A stretch of 42,015 nucleotides of DNA, from positions 1-42,015 of the forward strand of contig JAZNQD010000063.1 in assembly GCA_045589955.1 (NCBI GenBank), read 5' to 3'. How positions within the stretch are numbered: the stretch's first letter is position 1; every line of letters starts with the position of its first letter. Source of the stretch: CAJGCS01 sp045589955 (GTDB lineage: Bacteria; Bacillota_I; Bacilli_A; ML615J-28; CAG-313). Both the position numbers and the translations under genes were made by a program. Below, piece after piece: positions 1 through 6,106 of this stretch. Below the pieces are notes generated by a model, which was not told the origin of the DNA, ran no database searches, and saw only the letters and a program-made list of their open reading frames with translations.

Positions 1-141
1 ATTGGAGGTACTTCTGGTAAAAATATAGTTCCGTCATCAAATATTTTCATTAAACCTAACTCACAAAAGATTTTTACTGCACTTCTTACAATATCAATAT
101 TAGTATCTGTAACCGCTGCTAGCATTTCATCATTGTAAGGA
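1..141. repeat. Terminal overlap, first copy (circular contig)
   Basis: Bases 1-141 are identical to 41875-42015. A perfect 141-base end overlap is what a de Bruijn assembler with k=141 leaves on a circular contig, so it is most likely an assembly overlap and not a biological direct terminal repeat. Removing one copy gives a 41,874-bp circle, and the gene cut by both ends becomes continuous in frame. Confidence 0.95.
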
Positions 142-326
142 ACTAAACTTGTAAATCTTAGATGTCCTACTGTTTCAATACTTTCTAACATTAAAGATAG
201 ATAAAAAATTATATAGTCCTTCCCATTTGGCATTGATCTAATTACTTTCATTTGTGAACTTTTTAAAAAATTCTTATCTAGTTTTAGCCAATACTTTTTC
301 TTATCAATTTTTATTTCTTCTTCCAT
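1..326 (-). CDS. Phage replisome organizer, N-terminal part (continues at 41874-41418)
   Basis: The 5' part of a gene that crosses the contig junction. It starts at ATG 326, behind an AGAGGTG ribosome site. The translation begins MEEEIKIDKKKYWLKL and includes IRSMPNGKDYIIFYLSLM, which matches the N-terminal winged-helix domain of phage replisome organizer proteins that bind the phage origin and recruit helicase loader. Joined to 41874-41418 it encodes 260 residues. It is the first gene after the promoter-leader at 341-488 and lies upstream of the DnaC-like loader, which supports a role in replication initiation. The family is recognised from memory of the motif; the join is seen directly. Confidence 0.9.
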   Translation of the reverse strand, partial: MEEEIKIDKKKYWLKLDKNFLKSSQMKVIRSMPNGKDYIIFYLSLMLESIETVGHLRFTSLVPYNDEMLAAVTDTNIDIVRSAVKIFCELGLMKIFDDGTIFLPEVPP

Positions 327-340
327 ACTTACACCTCTTA

Positions 341-370
341 ATAAAAAATAGGAGCTATCGCTAGCTCCTA
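341..370 (-). terminator. Intrinsic terminator or attenuator upstream of the replication gene
   Basis: A perfect 9-bp stem (TAGGAGCTA, loop of four, TAGCTCCTA at 349-370), followed on the minus strand by a run of Ts. It lies between a strong promoter (460-488) and the replisome organizer start (326), so transcription from that promoter must read through it. It could end the upstream early operon, act as an attenuator, or do both. A GCTAG upstream in the leader can pair with CTAGC in the 5' stem arm. Confidence 0.75.
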
Positions 371-376
371 AATATA

Positions 377-425
377 TTCAACTAGCCTAAAATGCGACTT
401 GGGAAAAACATTTTCGACTAGATTA
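377..425 (-). promoter_or_regulatory. Leader hairpin between promoter and attenuator
   Basis: On the minus strand CTAG-tcg-AAAATG pairs with CATTTT-agg-CTAG across a 14-base loop, a roughly 13-bp stem with a symmetric internal loop. It lies in the 5' leader between the promoter at 460-488 and the terminator hairpin at 341-370. A structured leader ahead of a terminator suggests antitermination control of the replication genes. This is inferred from pairing only. Confidence 0.45.
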
Positions 426-459
426 ATACCATTGTTAAATTATCCCAAATCATATTGTA

Positions 460-488
460 CTTATATATCATTTTCTATAAAATGTCAA
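460..488 (-). promoter_or_regulatory. Sigma-70-type promoter for the replication operon
   Basis: A perfect -35 TTGACA (488-483) and a -10 TATAAG (465-460) with a 17-base spacer. It points toward the replisome organizer. A TTTCTATTTGAAACC operator copy lies about 30 bp upstream of the -35 box. This is one of the best promoter matches in the window. Confidence 0.8.
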
Positions 489-517
489 TACATTTTGAAA
501 ATATTTTTGATATTTAA

Positions 518-532
518 TTTCTATTTGAAACC
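518..532. promoter_or_regulatory. Dispersed operator copy 1 (TTTCTATTTGAAACC)
   Basis: An imperfect inverted repeat of TTTC and GAAA around a 5-base centre. The same 15-mer occurs at 1791-1805, and close variants occur at 4795-4810, 5416-5431 and 6031-6045, the last two in the lysogeny control region. This fits an operator for the Cro or CI-like protein. This copy lies between the methyltransferase stop and the replication promoter. Confidence 0.6.
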
Positions 533-1117
533 TTAACCCCATTGTTCAGCCATTGCCTTTGCAATTCCCTTAAAAGTTTTTGCTCTGTTTTTTTGTCTAT
601 CTTTACCGCCTTTAGAATACCAACTATAAGCGTCGTGGCAACTTTGCATTGGTTCTACAATATTTGTTGGTTCTAATAACGGCAAACCTTTTAGCCATAA
701 TCTAGTTTTCTTTTTAAGAGGGTGACCGAACATATAAGGCTGTACCTCTTGTGTATGTAAAGGCATTTCAAAGACTTTACTTGATACTGGATTTTCTATT
801 GCTATTTTGGAACAATTAGCATTATAAAATTGCATAAAAAATTCTTTAGCCTCTAACCCTTTTTTATATCTTTCTTTATTAAGCTGACCGCCTTTCCATA
901 AATGCCTTGCTCCTGCATTACTTAAATATGTACAAGGTGGAAATGCTATGATCATATCCCATTTTTCTTTTAATAAAGGTATAACGTCTTGCTGTAAGTG
1001 CCATTCTGGGTGTCCTCCACTACAAGGCAAAATGTCGCAACTGTATGCTTCGTGTCCTCGCTTTCTTAATTCTATTGTTACTGCTTGGCTTTCTTCACAT
1101 GCTACTAATACTTTCAT
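533..1117 (-). CDS. Phage DNA cytosine methyltransferase-like protein
   Basis: A 194-residue protein beginning with a Rossmann-type start (KVLVACEESQAVTIELRKRG) and carrying FPPCTYLSNAG at about 59-69. The PPC motif is the catalytic cysteine motif of C5 cytosine methyltransferases. It is much shorter than a full C5 enzyme and lacks an obvious target-recognition domain. This family is common in Firmicutes phages and is usually annotated as a DNA cytosine methyltransferase or SAM-dependent protein. It could protect phage DNA from host restriction, but activity is not proven by sequence. It is the last gene of the early operon, directly downstream of RusA with no gap. Confidence 0.75.
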   Translation of the reverse strand: MKVLVACEESQAVTIELRKRGHEAYSCDILPCSGGHPEWHLQQDVIPLLKEKWDMIIAFPPCTYLSNAGARHLWKGGQLNKERYKKGLEAKEFFMQFYNANCSKIAIENPVSSKVFEMPLHTQEVQPYMFGHPLKKKTRLWLKGLPLLEPTNIVEPMQSCHDAYSWYSKGGKDRQKNRAKTFKGIAKAMAEQWG

Positions 1118-1468
1118 TTACACCTCCTCTATATCTAAGATTACTTTTGTTTCTGCTCCATATTCGAAAGTATCAACAAAGCCAGTAACACAATTACGAT
1201 TATCATCTTTTAACTTCCCACACTTCACCATACAATCTAATATAAATTTCTTTGCAAAACATACATTATCTAAATCTCTTCTTTTATTGCCCTCAATCCA
1301 ATGAAAATGGATTTTAACAGGTTTTTTATATGTAGGTAATGTGTTTATATACCAAGCTAAATCTTTTTCAATTTGAGCCTTCATAGAAGCTCCTGCATAT
1401 CTGTTTTTTCTACACTCATTAATATATTGATTTAATGAAGGTAGTTTATAAGGTATTTCTAATTTCAT
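1118..1468 (-). CDS. rusA: RusA-family Holliday junction resolvase
   Basis: A 116-residue protein with the RusA fold signature. NKRRDLDNVCFAKKFILDCM at about 61-80 supplies the acidic metal ligands D65, D67 and D78 that cleave four-way DNA junctions in this family. The length matches typical RusA (about 120 residues). It resolves recombination or replication intermediates of phage DNA before packaging. It sits with SSB, an annealing protein and a NinB-like gene, a coherent recombination module. Confidence 0.88.
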   Translation of the reverse strand: MKLEIPYKLPSLNQYINECRKNRYAGASMKAQIEKDLAWYINTLPTYKKPVKIHFHWIEGNKRRDLDNVCFAKKFILDCMVKCGKLKDDNRNCVTGFVDTFEYGAETKVILDIEEV

Positions 1469-1483
1469 TTTTAACCTCCTTTT

Positions 1484-1768
1484 TTATAGGTATGACTTGC
1501 CAAAAATGCGAATAAAGTCCTCTCTGCTTCCAAACTGAAACTCCCACGCTTTTTGGCATTGTTCTTTAAGTTTTAAATCTAGTATTTTATTAAAATGTAC
1601 TCCTTCATTACTCATATTGTGGTGACGACTGCAGAGGAAGCACCAACAGCCATACTTTTCGCTTAACGATCTTCTTCCTGTTCCTTCGTAAATATGGTGT
1701 TTATGTAGGTTCATTGGTGTACCACACACTAAACAATATCTTTCATTTGATATAATTGATTTACTCAT
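1484..1768 (-). CDS. Small zinc-binding HNH-like phage protein
   Basis: A 94-residue protein with two CxxC pairs (CLVCGTP near 13-16 and CFLCSRHH near 43-50), a KHHIYEG segment and a C-terminal EDFIRIFGKSYL. The Cys/His layout is that of a small treble-clef HNH-type fold found in phage recombination clusters next to RusA. It could be a structure-specific nuclease or a zinc-stabilised accessory factor. The HH-N-H residues are present, but I cannot confirm catalysis. It follows the HTH gene in the same operon. Confidence 0.6.
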   Translation of the reverse strand: MSKSIISNERYCLVCGTPMNLHKHHIYEGTGRRSLSEKYGCWCFLCSRHHNMSNEGVHFNKILDLKLKEQCQKAWEFQFGSREDFIRIFGKSYL

Positions 1769-1790
1769 TTAATAATAAACTCCTTTTTAT

Positions 1791-1805
1791 TTTCTATTTG
1801 AAACC
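1791..1805. promoter_or_regulatory. Dispersed operator copy 2 (TTTCTATTTGAAACC)
   Basis: An exact copy of the 15-mer at 518-532, lying in the 38-base gap between two early genes. An operator here could act as a roadblock or control an internal promoter of the early operon. Confidence 0.55.
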
Positions 1806-1806
1806 T

Positions 1807-2127
1807 TTAATTTAAAAATTTTTCAGCTACCTTACTGTATGCTATATAACTTCTTAATTGATTATTTAGTACTTTTACCCTAGAATTTATATCGTTTGCA
1901 CTATGTCTTATTAACTCCAGTTCTTCTAAGATTTCTTCTTTATTCATATTCTTAAAGTCTTTCGCTAATTTGTAGCCTTTTGTTTGGCTGTTATATATTA
2001 CAGGTCTTACCAATTTTAATTCGCTTATTTTCTTTCTTACCATTCTTTCACTTAATCCTGTTTCTTTTGATAATTCTTGTCTGCTTTTAAATTCTTCAGT
2101 TGAAAGATAATCTTCTATATTAATCAT
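1807..2127 (-). CDS. Helix-turn-helix phage protein
   Basis: A 106-residue protein. Residues about 10-40 (EEFKSRQELSKETGLSERMV, then RKKISEL) form a clear winged or simple helix-turn-helix. The C-terminal half is helical (EEILEELELIRHSANDINSRV) and could dimerise. The start overlaps the stop of the NinB-like gene by a few bases. It is probably a DNA-binding regulator or replication accessory protein of the early operon. No named family is recognised with certainty. Confidence 0.65.
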   Translation of the reverse strand: MINIEDYLSTEEFKSRQELSKETGLSERMVRKKISELKLVRPVIYNSQTKGYKLAKDFKNMNKEEILEELELIRHSANDINSRVKVLNNQLRSYIAYSKVAEKFLN

Positions 2128-2590
2128 TCATTACACCCCAACTTTCTTTTAAACTTTTCAGCTCACTTGGTGGCAGCGTTTCTATATCTAAACTTTTCGC
2201 TTCTTCTACTACATAATCAATAAAATTAGCCATTTGTTTTGTATTATATGAAGAAGTCCCATAATAAGCGACTACATCTGTTAAACCTTGTATATTTGTT
2301 TCTGACGTTTCACAAAGCCACCCTAAACCTTTTTCCGTCCATAATTTAATAAATGTAGGTACTGCTTTACTATTTAATGTAATGACTTGATATATACCTT
2401 TGTTTTTTATGTATTCTCGATAAACTTCTTCTTTTGTGTTGCCTATCACTTCTGCTATCTTGCCTATAAGTACCCAGCAATAACTGTTAGCGTTTAAACT
2501 TCTTTTCACTTTATGCTCTTTTACTTCATATAACTTTTCTTTGTCTTGATTGTATAAATATTGAATGCACTCAATTGGATTTCCTATCAT
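2120..2590 (-). CDS. NinB-like recombination protein
   Basis: A 156-residue protein. KRSLNANSYCWVLIGKIAEV (about 28-47) and the later YGTSSYNTKQMANFIDYVV resemble the NinB/Orf recombination mediator family of phages, whose members load recombinase onto SSB-coated DNA. Its position near SSB, the annealing protein and RusA fits. The start lies 20 bases inside the end of the upstream HNH gene, which suggests that gene was inserted between ssb and this gene. Confidence 0.7.
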   Translation of the reverse strand: MIGNPIECIQYLYNQDKEKLYEVKEHKVKRSLNANSYCWVLIGKIAEVIGNTKEEVYREYIKNKGIYQVITLNSKAVPTFIKLWTEKGLGWLCETSETNIQGLTDVVAYYGTSSYNTKQMANFIDYVVEEAKSLDIETLPPSELKSLKESWGVMND

Positions 2591-3153
2591 AATTTACCTC
2601 TATCTTATATTCATCGCCTTTATGATCTGTTATTTTTCTATTTGTTTTTAAACACAATGAAATATAAGCTTTATTTCTTTTTAAATATTCACTTGCTTTT
2701 GCCAATGATATAAAATTAATTTTATTTCCTTTACTGTCTATTAAGCTACATTTTTTGCAACACGTATATTGACTATTATTAAAACCATATCTTATATTAT
2801 CTTTTCTTGATAACCATTCTAAATTTTCTACCCTATTATCTAATCTGTTCCCATTTTTATGGTTTACTGTCATATTAGTATTTATTAAATCTTCTAAAAA
2901 TGTAGTTGCTACTAGTCTTGCTACTAATAATGTATGCGGTTTTCCGTTTTTCCATAAATCTACTCTATATCCCATACCTTGTTTGCTTTTTTGGTTTGAA
3001 GTAGTTGAAGGTTTAAAATTTAACATTCTATCTTTCCAATGTCTAATGCCATGTTTTTCTGTATATGTAGTTTTATTGTGTGTTCTTATTTTCCCGTAAA
3101 CTACTAACCTGATAACCTTCATACCCTTTAATATCTTTCCACACTTCTTCCAT
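2571..3153 (-). CDS. Free-standing NUMOD4/HNH homing endonuclease needing a +1 shift at CGG
   Basis: It starts at ATG 3153 (MEEVWKDIKGYEGYQVSSL), the NUMOD4 DNA-binding motif, behind a GGAGAAAAT ribosome site. The frame then meets CGG at 3096-3094 and would stop seven codons later. Skipping C3096 gives GKIRTHNK and restores the family motif YxVSxLGxI. The rest is intact: HNH core VNHKNGNRLDNRVENLEW near residue 96, then a helical C-terminal region with SLAKASEYLKRNK, like a NUMOD1 motif. The total is 193 residues. It is inserted between ssb and the NinB-like gene. The frame break falls at exactly the same codon as in the second HNH gene (19976). It could be a pseudogene, but the rest of the frame is undamaged. 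Confidence 0.85.
3094..3096 (-). other. CGG +1 recoding site 1 (TTA CGG G)
   Basis: In-frame CGG in the HNH gene at 2571-3153. Skipping the C gives Leu-Gly (TTA GGG) and restores the conserved NUMOD4 Gly. Read as Arg, the frame ends after RENKNTQ. Confidence 0.85.
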
Positions 3154-3165
3154 ATTTTCTCCTTC

Positions 3166-3546
3166 CTAAAAAGGCAACATATCATTATTTACTACTGCGT
3201 TTGGATCTTCCCAAGCTTCACCGTGTTCTTCTTTTTTCTCTCCTGCGAAGTAAACTTCCTCCGCCACTACCTCTGTTACATATACCTTTGTTCCATTTTC
3301 TTTTTCATAATTTCTTGTTTGTATTCTTCCTACTAGTCCTATTTGTTGACCTTTCTTAAAATACTTACTACAAAATTCAGCCGTCTTACTCCAAGCTATT
3401 ATATTTATAAAATCCGCTTGTTGTTCTCCTTCTTTTGCAAATCTTCTATTTACAGCAAGAGTAAATGAAGCAACAGGTGTGTTTGATTTTGTGTATTTAA
3501 CTTCTACGTCTTTTGTTAAACGTCCTATCATGCAAATTTTATTCAT
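3166..3546 (-). CDS. ssb: Single-stranded DNA-binding protein
   Basis: A 126-residue OB-fold SSB: MNKICMIGRLTKDVEVKYT at the start, FTLAVNRRF, ADFINIIAWSKTAEFCSKYF and KGQQIGLVGRIQTRNYE in the usual order. It ends in the acidic tip NNDMLPF, which binds partner proteins in bacterial SSBs. It protects single-stranded DNA during phage replication and works with the annealing protein encoded just upstream. The length is slightly shorter than host SSBs. Confidence 0.95.
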   Translation of the reverse strand: MNKICMIGRLTKDVEVKYTKSNTPVASFTLAVNRRFAKEGEQQADFINIIAWSKTAEFCSKYFKKGQQIGLVGRIQTRNYEKENGTKVYVTEVVAEEVYFAGEKKEEHGEAWEDPNAVVNNDMLPF

Positions 3547-3548
3547 AA

Positions 3549-4256
3549 CTACTCTCCCTTCACTTTCTTAATTTCTATTAAAATTTCTCCATACTGATTA
3601 TTTGTTAATTGTGCTAAATCTGTTATGTTATAAACTTTTAAAATATTGTTATAAAATTCTTTTGGTTCTGGTAAGCTTTTAATTAAACCTTGTAATATAT
3701 TTAAGTTTGATTTTGTAATTGCTTTCATTTCTTCTTGTTCTTCTTGATTTTCAGGCTTTTCCTTAAACTCTTCTGCTTCGCTGTCTGAATATATCCCAGC
3801 ATAAGCTAATTTACATTTTTTCAATACAACCCTGTCAAAACATCTTTTATAAGCCATTGCATAAGGATAATCGTTTTTACAATTGCTTTTGCTTACTTCG
3901 CCTACTTCGTAAACCTCATCATCACAATATGTATAAACTAAACTATTATTATATCCGTCTTTATCAATAGTAAATTTTGAAGGATCAACCTTGTTTTCTA
4001 ATGTATCATTTATTTTTAAGCAGCCATTATGACTTATGATTAATCCACTATACATAGCTTTTGTTTTATTATCGTATGTATTAACTAATATCCAAAAATC
4101 GCTTGTAGATAATACACCTTTGTATTTTTCACTTTCTAATGTTTCAATAACTTTCTTTTTTGCTTCTAAATATTTTGGTGTTTGCCATACTGGACAATTT
4201 ACACCATTTATAAATTCTTCTTTTTTCTCGCCAAAATCATATTTTTTTTCTTCCAT
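3549..4256 (-). CDS. Putative single-strand annealing protein (Rad52/Erf-like phage family)
   Basis: A 235-residue protein. The segment YPYAMAYKRCFDRVVLKKC followed by AGIYSDSEAEEF resembles the end of the core domain of phage annealing proteins (Rad52/Erf/Sak and related families), and the C-terminal part (KSNLNILQGLI, then LTNNQYGEIL) is a helical tail like that of SSB-interacting annealing proteins. It lies directly before ssb, with a 2-base gap, where recombination-annealing proteins usually sit. The exact family name is uncertain; the role is inferred from the motif and the neighbours. Confidence 0.65.
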   Translation of the reverse strand: MEEKKYDFGEKKEEFINGVNCPVWQTPKYLEAKKKVIETLESEKYKGVLSTSDFWILVNTYDNKTKAMYSGLIISHNGCLKINDTLENKVDPSKFTIDKDGYNNSLVYTYCDDEVYEVGEVSKSNCKNDYPYAMAYKRCFDRVVLKKCKLAYAGIYSDSEAEEFKEKPENQEEQEEMKAITKSNLNILQGLIKSLPEPKEFYNNILKVYNITDLAQLTNNQYGEILIEIKKVKGE

Positions 4257-4265
4257 GTTTCCCTC

Positions 4266-4481
4266 CTAAATAACACTATTTATATATTCTTGTAATTGTC
4301 TATTGCTTTCTTTGTCCCATTCTTCCTGTAAAATCGGTTCTATTCTGTCTAGTTCGTCTTGTGCGTCAAATTTAATTAACTCTAATTGTTCTTTATAGTC
4401 TTTGTCGTTTATACCATCTATTAGTATATCTAGTGTTGAAATGATTAAGTCTAATTCATCGTATCTTTCCTGTAAGTCCAT
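4266..4481 (-). CDS. Small acidic early phage protein
   Basis: A 71-residue, strongly acidic and helical protein (LDLIISTLDILIDGI, DAQDELDRIEPILQEEWDKES). It has a good ribosome site (GGAGGATTAAAT) before ATG 4481. No family is recognised. Its place in the early operon ahead of the annealing protein suggests a role in early takeover or replication, but nothing in the sequence proves it. Confidence 0.6.
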   Translation of the reverse strand: MDLQERYDELDLIISTLDILIDGINDKDYKEQLELIKFDAQDELDRIEPILQEEWDKESNRQLQEYINSVI

Positions 4482-4506
4482 TATTTAATCCTCCTACTTT
4501 TTCTTT

Positions 4507-4737
4507 CTAATATCTTTTTGCGTTTAGTCCTAGCTCAACAGCAAACCTGATGAATTCTTTTGGAATATCGTTTTCTACATATGAAGCAACTAAACAACTT
4601 AATCCTGTCAATAATTCAGGCATACACCCTTTTACTTCTGTTGTTCCTTTTGTAACTCGAATTTCAAAATCTCTACATTCTTTAGTTTTTATATCTAAGT
4701 TTTCTAACATTTTTATTGTTTTTTTAAAATCGTCCAT
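4507..4737 (-). CDS. Small early phage protein
   Basis: A 76-residue protein (MDDFKKTIKMLENLDIK, then GCMPELLTGLSCLVASYV and PKEFIRFAVELGLNAKRY) behind an AGGAGGTAAAT ribosome site. It has a mixed alpha/beta pattern and no recognised domain. It is part of the early operon. Confidence 0.6.
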   Translation of the reverse strand: MDDFKKTIKMLENLDIKTKECRDFEIRVTKGTTEVKGCMPELLTGLSCLVASYVENDIPKEFIRFAVELGLNAKRY

Positions 4738-4794
4738 ATTTACCTCCTAATATTTTTTTATAAAAACATATTTTTTTATAAAATTTTGTTTTTA

Positions 4795-4810
4795 GTTTCT
4801 TTATGAAACC
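4795..4810. promoter_or_regulatory. Dispersed operator variant (GTTTCTTTATGAAACC)
   Basis: GTTTC and GAAAC arms around a 5-base centre, one or two bases different from the exact operator copies. It lies in the gap between two early genes (4738-4826), which is otherwise an A/T-rich stretch. Confidence 0.45.
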
Positions 4811-4826
4811 TATTTCTTAAAAAAAA

Positions 4827-5000
4827 TTACTTTTCTGGTTGTTGGTAATAATCTATGTATTGCTCCACTCGTTCTACTTTTTTCTTTAAGGCTTCAATTT
4901 CAATAGCATTGAATTTAATCTTCTTGTCTTTTTCTAGTAAAAGTTCTCCTAGTGCTTCAATAATCTTTAAGTATTTTTCTTCGCTAGTATATGTATTCAT
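4827..5000 (-). CDS. Small coiled-coil early protein
   Basis: A 57-residue protein from ATG 5000 behind an AGGAGGC ribosome site. It is almost entirely helical with heptad character (YLKIIEALGELLLEKDKKIK, ALKKKVERVEQYIDYY), so it is a probable short coiled coil. It is the first gene of the minus-strand operon after the Cro-like gene. Function unknown. Confidence 0.6.
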   Translation of the reverse strand: MNTYTSEEKYLKIIEALGELLLEKDKKIKFNAIEIEALKKKVERVEQYIDYYQQPEK

Positions 5001-5054
5001 CGTAAGCCTCCTGACAAGTTAATATATTCACATTGTATTATAAATTCTGAAAAG

Positions 5055-5068
5055 CGAACATACGTGCT
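5055..5068. promoter_or_regulatory. LexA-box-like site upstream of the early operon
   Basis: CGAACATACGTGCT matches the Firmicutes SOS box form CGAACnnnnGTTCG with two differences, both in the right arm. It lies just upstream of a minus-strand TATAAT (5042-5037) ahead of the gene at 4827-5000. If real, it would link early expression to DNA damage. One near-match alone is weak evidence. Confidence 0.3.
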
Positions 5069-5106
5069 ATGTAATTACCTTCAACTTTCTCATTTGGTGT
5101 TTTTTA

Positions 5107-5310
5107 CTATTCTTGCTTCAAGTATAAATCCCACATTTGAGAATTATCTACTTTTAACGCTTCTTGTATTTTTAACCAAGTCTTATAGCTTCCATCTTTT
5201 CTTCCTGCTTCAATATCTGAAACTAGCGACCTTGAAAGCCCTGTTGTTTCGCAAAAATCCTCTAATGAATATCCTGCTTTTATCCTTTCGCCCTTTAAAT
5301 TTCTTCTCAC
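5107..5310 (-). CDS. Cro-like helix-turn-helix regulator
   Basis: A 67-residue HTH_3/XRE protein: RIKAGYSLEDFCETTGLSRS then LVSDIEAGRKDGSYKTW is a textbook Cro/CI helix-turn-helix, and the protein has little beyond it. It is transcribed divergently from the repressor-like gene at 5484, from the promoter at 5361-5389. This is the expected Cro position at the head of the early lytic operon, and it probably competes for the operators around 5416-5431 and 6031-6045. Confidence 0.85.
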   Translation of the reverse strand: MRRNLKGERIKAGYSLEDFCETTGLSRSLVSDIEAGRKDGSYKTWLKIQEALKVDNSQMWDLYLKQE

Positions 5311-5360
5311 ATTTTCACCCTCCTTTTATTTCTAAATTTTCTATTTATTTGAACGATAAC

Positions 5361-5389
5361 ATTATATTACGATATTTTTAAAAAATCAA
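5361..5389 (-). promoter_or_regulatory. Promoter of the early lytic operon (cro side)
   Basis: A -35 TTGATT (5389-5384) and a perfect -10 TATAAT (5366-5361) with a 17-base spacer, facing the Cro-like gene whose start is at 5310. Confidence 0.75.
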
Positions 5390-5415
5390 TACTTTTACGA
5401 AAAAAAAGTATAAAA

Positions 5416-5431
5416 GTTTTCTAAAAGAAAC
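5416..5431. promoter_or_regulatory. Operator variant in the divergent switch region
   Basis: GTTTTCTAAAAGAAAC, a dyad related to the 15-bp operator. It would overlap the -35 area of a plus-strand promoter for the repressor (a weak -10 TATATT lies at 5440-5445) and is about 30 bp upstream of the cro promoter, so it is well placed for a lysis/lysogeny decision. Confidence 0.5.
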
Positions 5432-5483
5432 ATTTATGATATATTATAGTTAGAAAAAGCTATATTTAAAAGGAGTGGTATGT

Positions 5484-5822
5484 ATGGAAGATACCAAAAT
5501 AGGAACTAAATTAAAGGACTTACGGCTTGCAAGAAGCTTAAAACAGTTTGAAGTAGCAGAAGCTTTGGGTTTATCTCGTGCTGCAATATCGAATATTGAA
5601 CACGGAAGAAGATCATTAACGCTTCACACTTTAAAAAGATTTGCTGACTTCTATCAAATTGACCTTAGTTATTTTGAAATTGACAGTCAAAAAGATGAAG
5701 TAATTGATTTACTCGAAAGAACTCGAAAAATACTCGAAAGTGATATTGTTCCACAAAGTGAAAAAGATGATTTGTATTTGCAAGTTATGAAATTATATAT
5801 AAGCACAAAAGAACAATTATAA
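5484..5822 (+). CDS. CI-like XRE repressor
   Basis: A 112-residue protein with an N-terminal XRE helix-turn-helix (LKDLRLARSLKQFEVAEALG then LSRAAISNIEHGRRSL) and a helical C-terminal oligomerisation tail (IDLLERTRKILESDI). It has no peptidase domain. ATG 5484 is chosen because it follows AAGGAG at the right distance; an upstream GTG at 5475 is the only in-frame alternative. Codon 14 is CGG (5523-5525) and must be read as Arg in the helix motif LRLAR. Skipping the C, as the lytic genes require, would give a stop after 18 residues. It is divergent from the Cro-like gene. Confidence 0.85.
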   Translation: MEDTKIGTKLKDLRLARSLKQFEVAEALGLSRAAISNIEHGRRSLTLHTLKRFADFYQIDLSYFEIDSQKDEVIDLLERTRKILESDIVPQSEKDDLYLQVMKLYISTKEQL

Positions 5823-5984
5823 AAAAATATTCTTTTTATCTTTCTTTAACTCTTTTACTTGTTCCGTTGTATAAAATAGCTCTTCATCTTGAAAAAGCTT
5901 ATTACAAACGTCATAAACAGCTTTTAGATTTTCTCTTGTTGGTGTTACTGATTTAAATATAATTTCTGTGTTTCCTATTTTCAT
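5817..5984 (-). CDS. Small convergent protein between repressor and integrase
   Basis: A 55-residue protein from ATG 5984 behind GAGGTGATTAA: KIGNTEIIFKSVTPTRENLK then AVYDVCNKLFQDEELFYT and a Lys-rich C-terminus. Its stop overlaps the repressor stop tail to tail by six bases, and its direction opposes both flanking plus-strand genes. It could be an excisionase or antirepressor-type regulator by position, but no family motif is visible. It fills most of the gap before the integrase. Confidence 0.55.
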   Translation of the reverse strand: MKIGNTEIIFKSVTPTRENLKAVYDVCNKLFQDEELFYTTEQVKELKKDKKNIFL

Positions 5985-6030
5985 TTAATCACCTCAAAAC
6001 AACTTATGAACTTATTCAAATTTTATGTAA

Positions 6031-6077
6031 GTTTCTATTTGAAACATTTATATTATTATAATATTCATTTAGAAACC
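6031..6077. promoter_or_regulatory. Integrase promoter region with operator pair
   Basis: GTTTCTATTTGAAAC at 6031-6045 is an operator copy with perfect GTTTC/GAAAC arms, and a weaker copy (ATTCATTTAGAAACC) lies at 6063-6077. A plus-strand TATAAT lies between them, at about 6056. The arrangement suggests that the integrase gene is under repressor or Cro control. Confidence 0.5.
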
Positions 6078-6106
6078 TTAAAAACAACAGGAAACAGGTG
6101 GTAACT

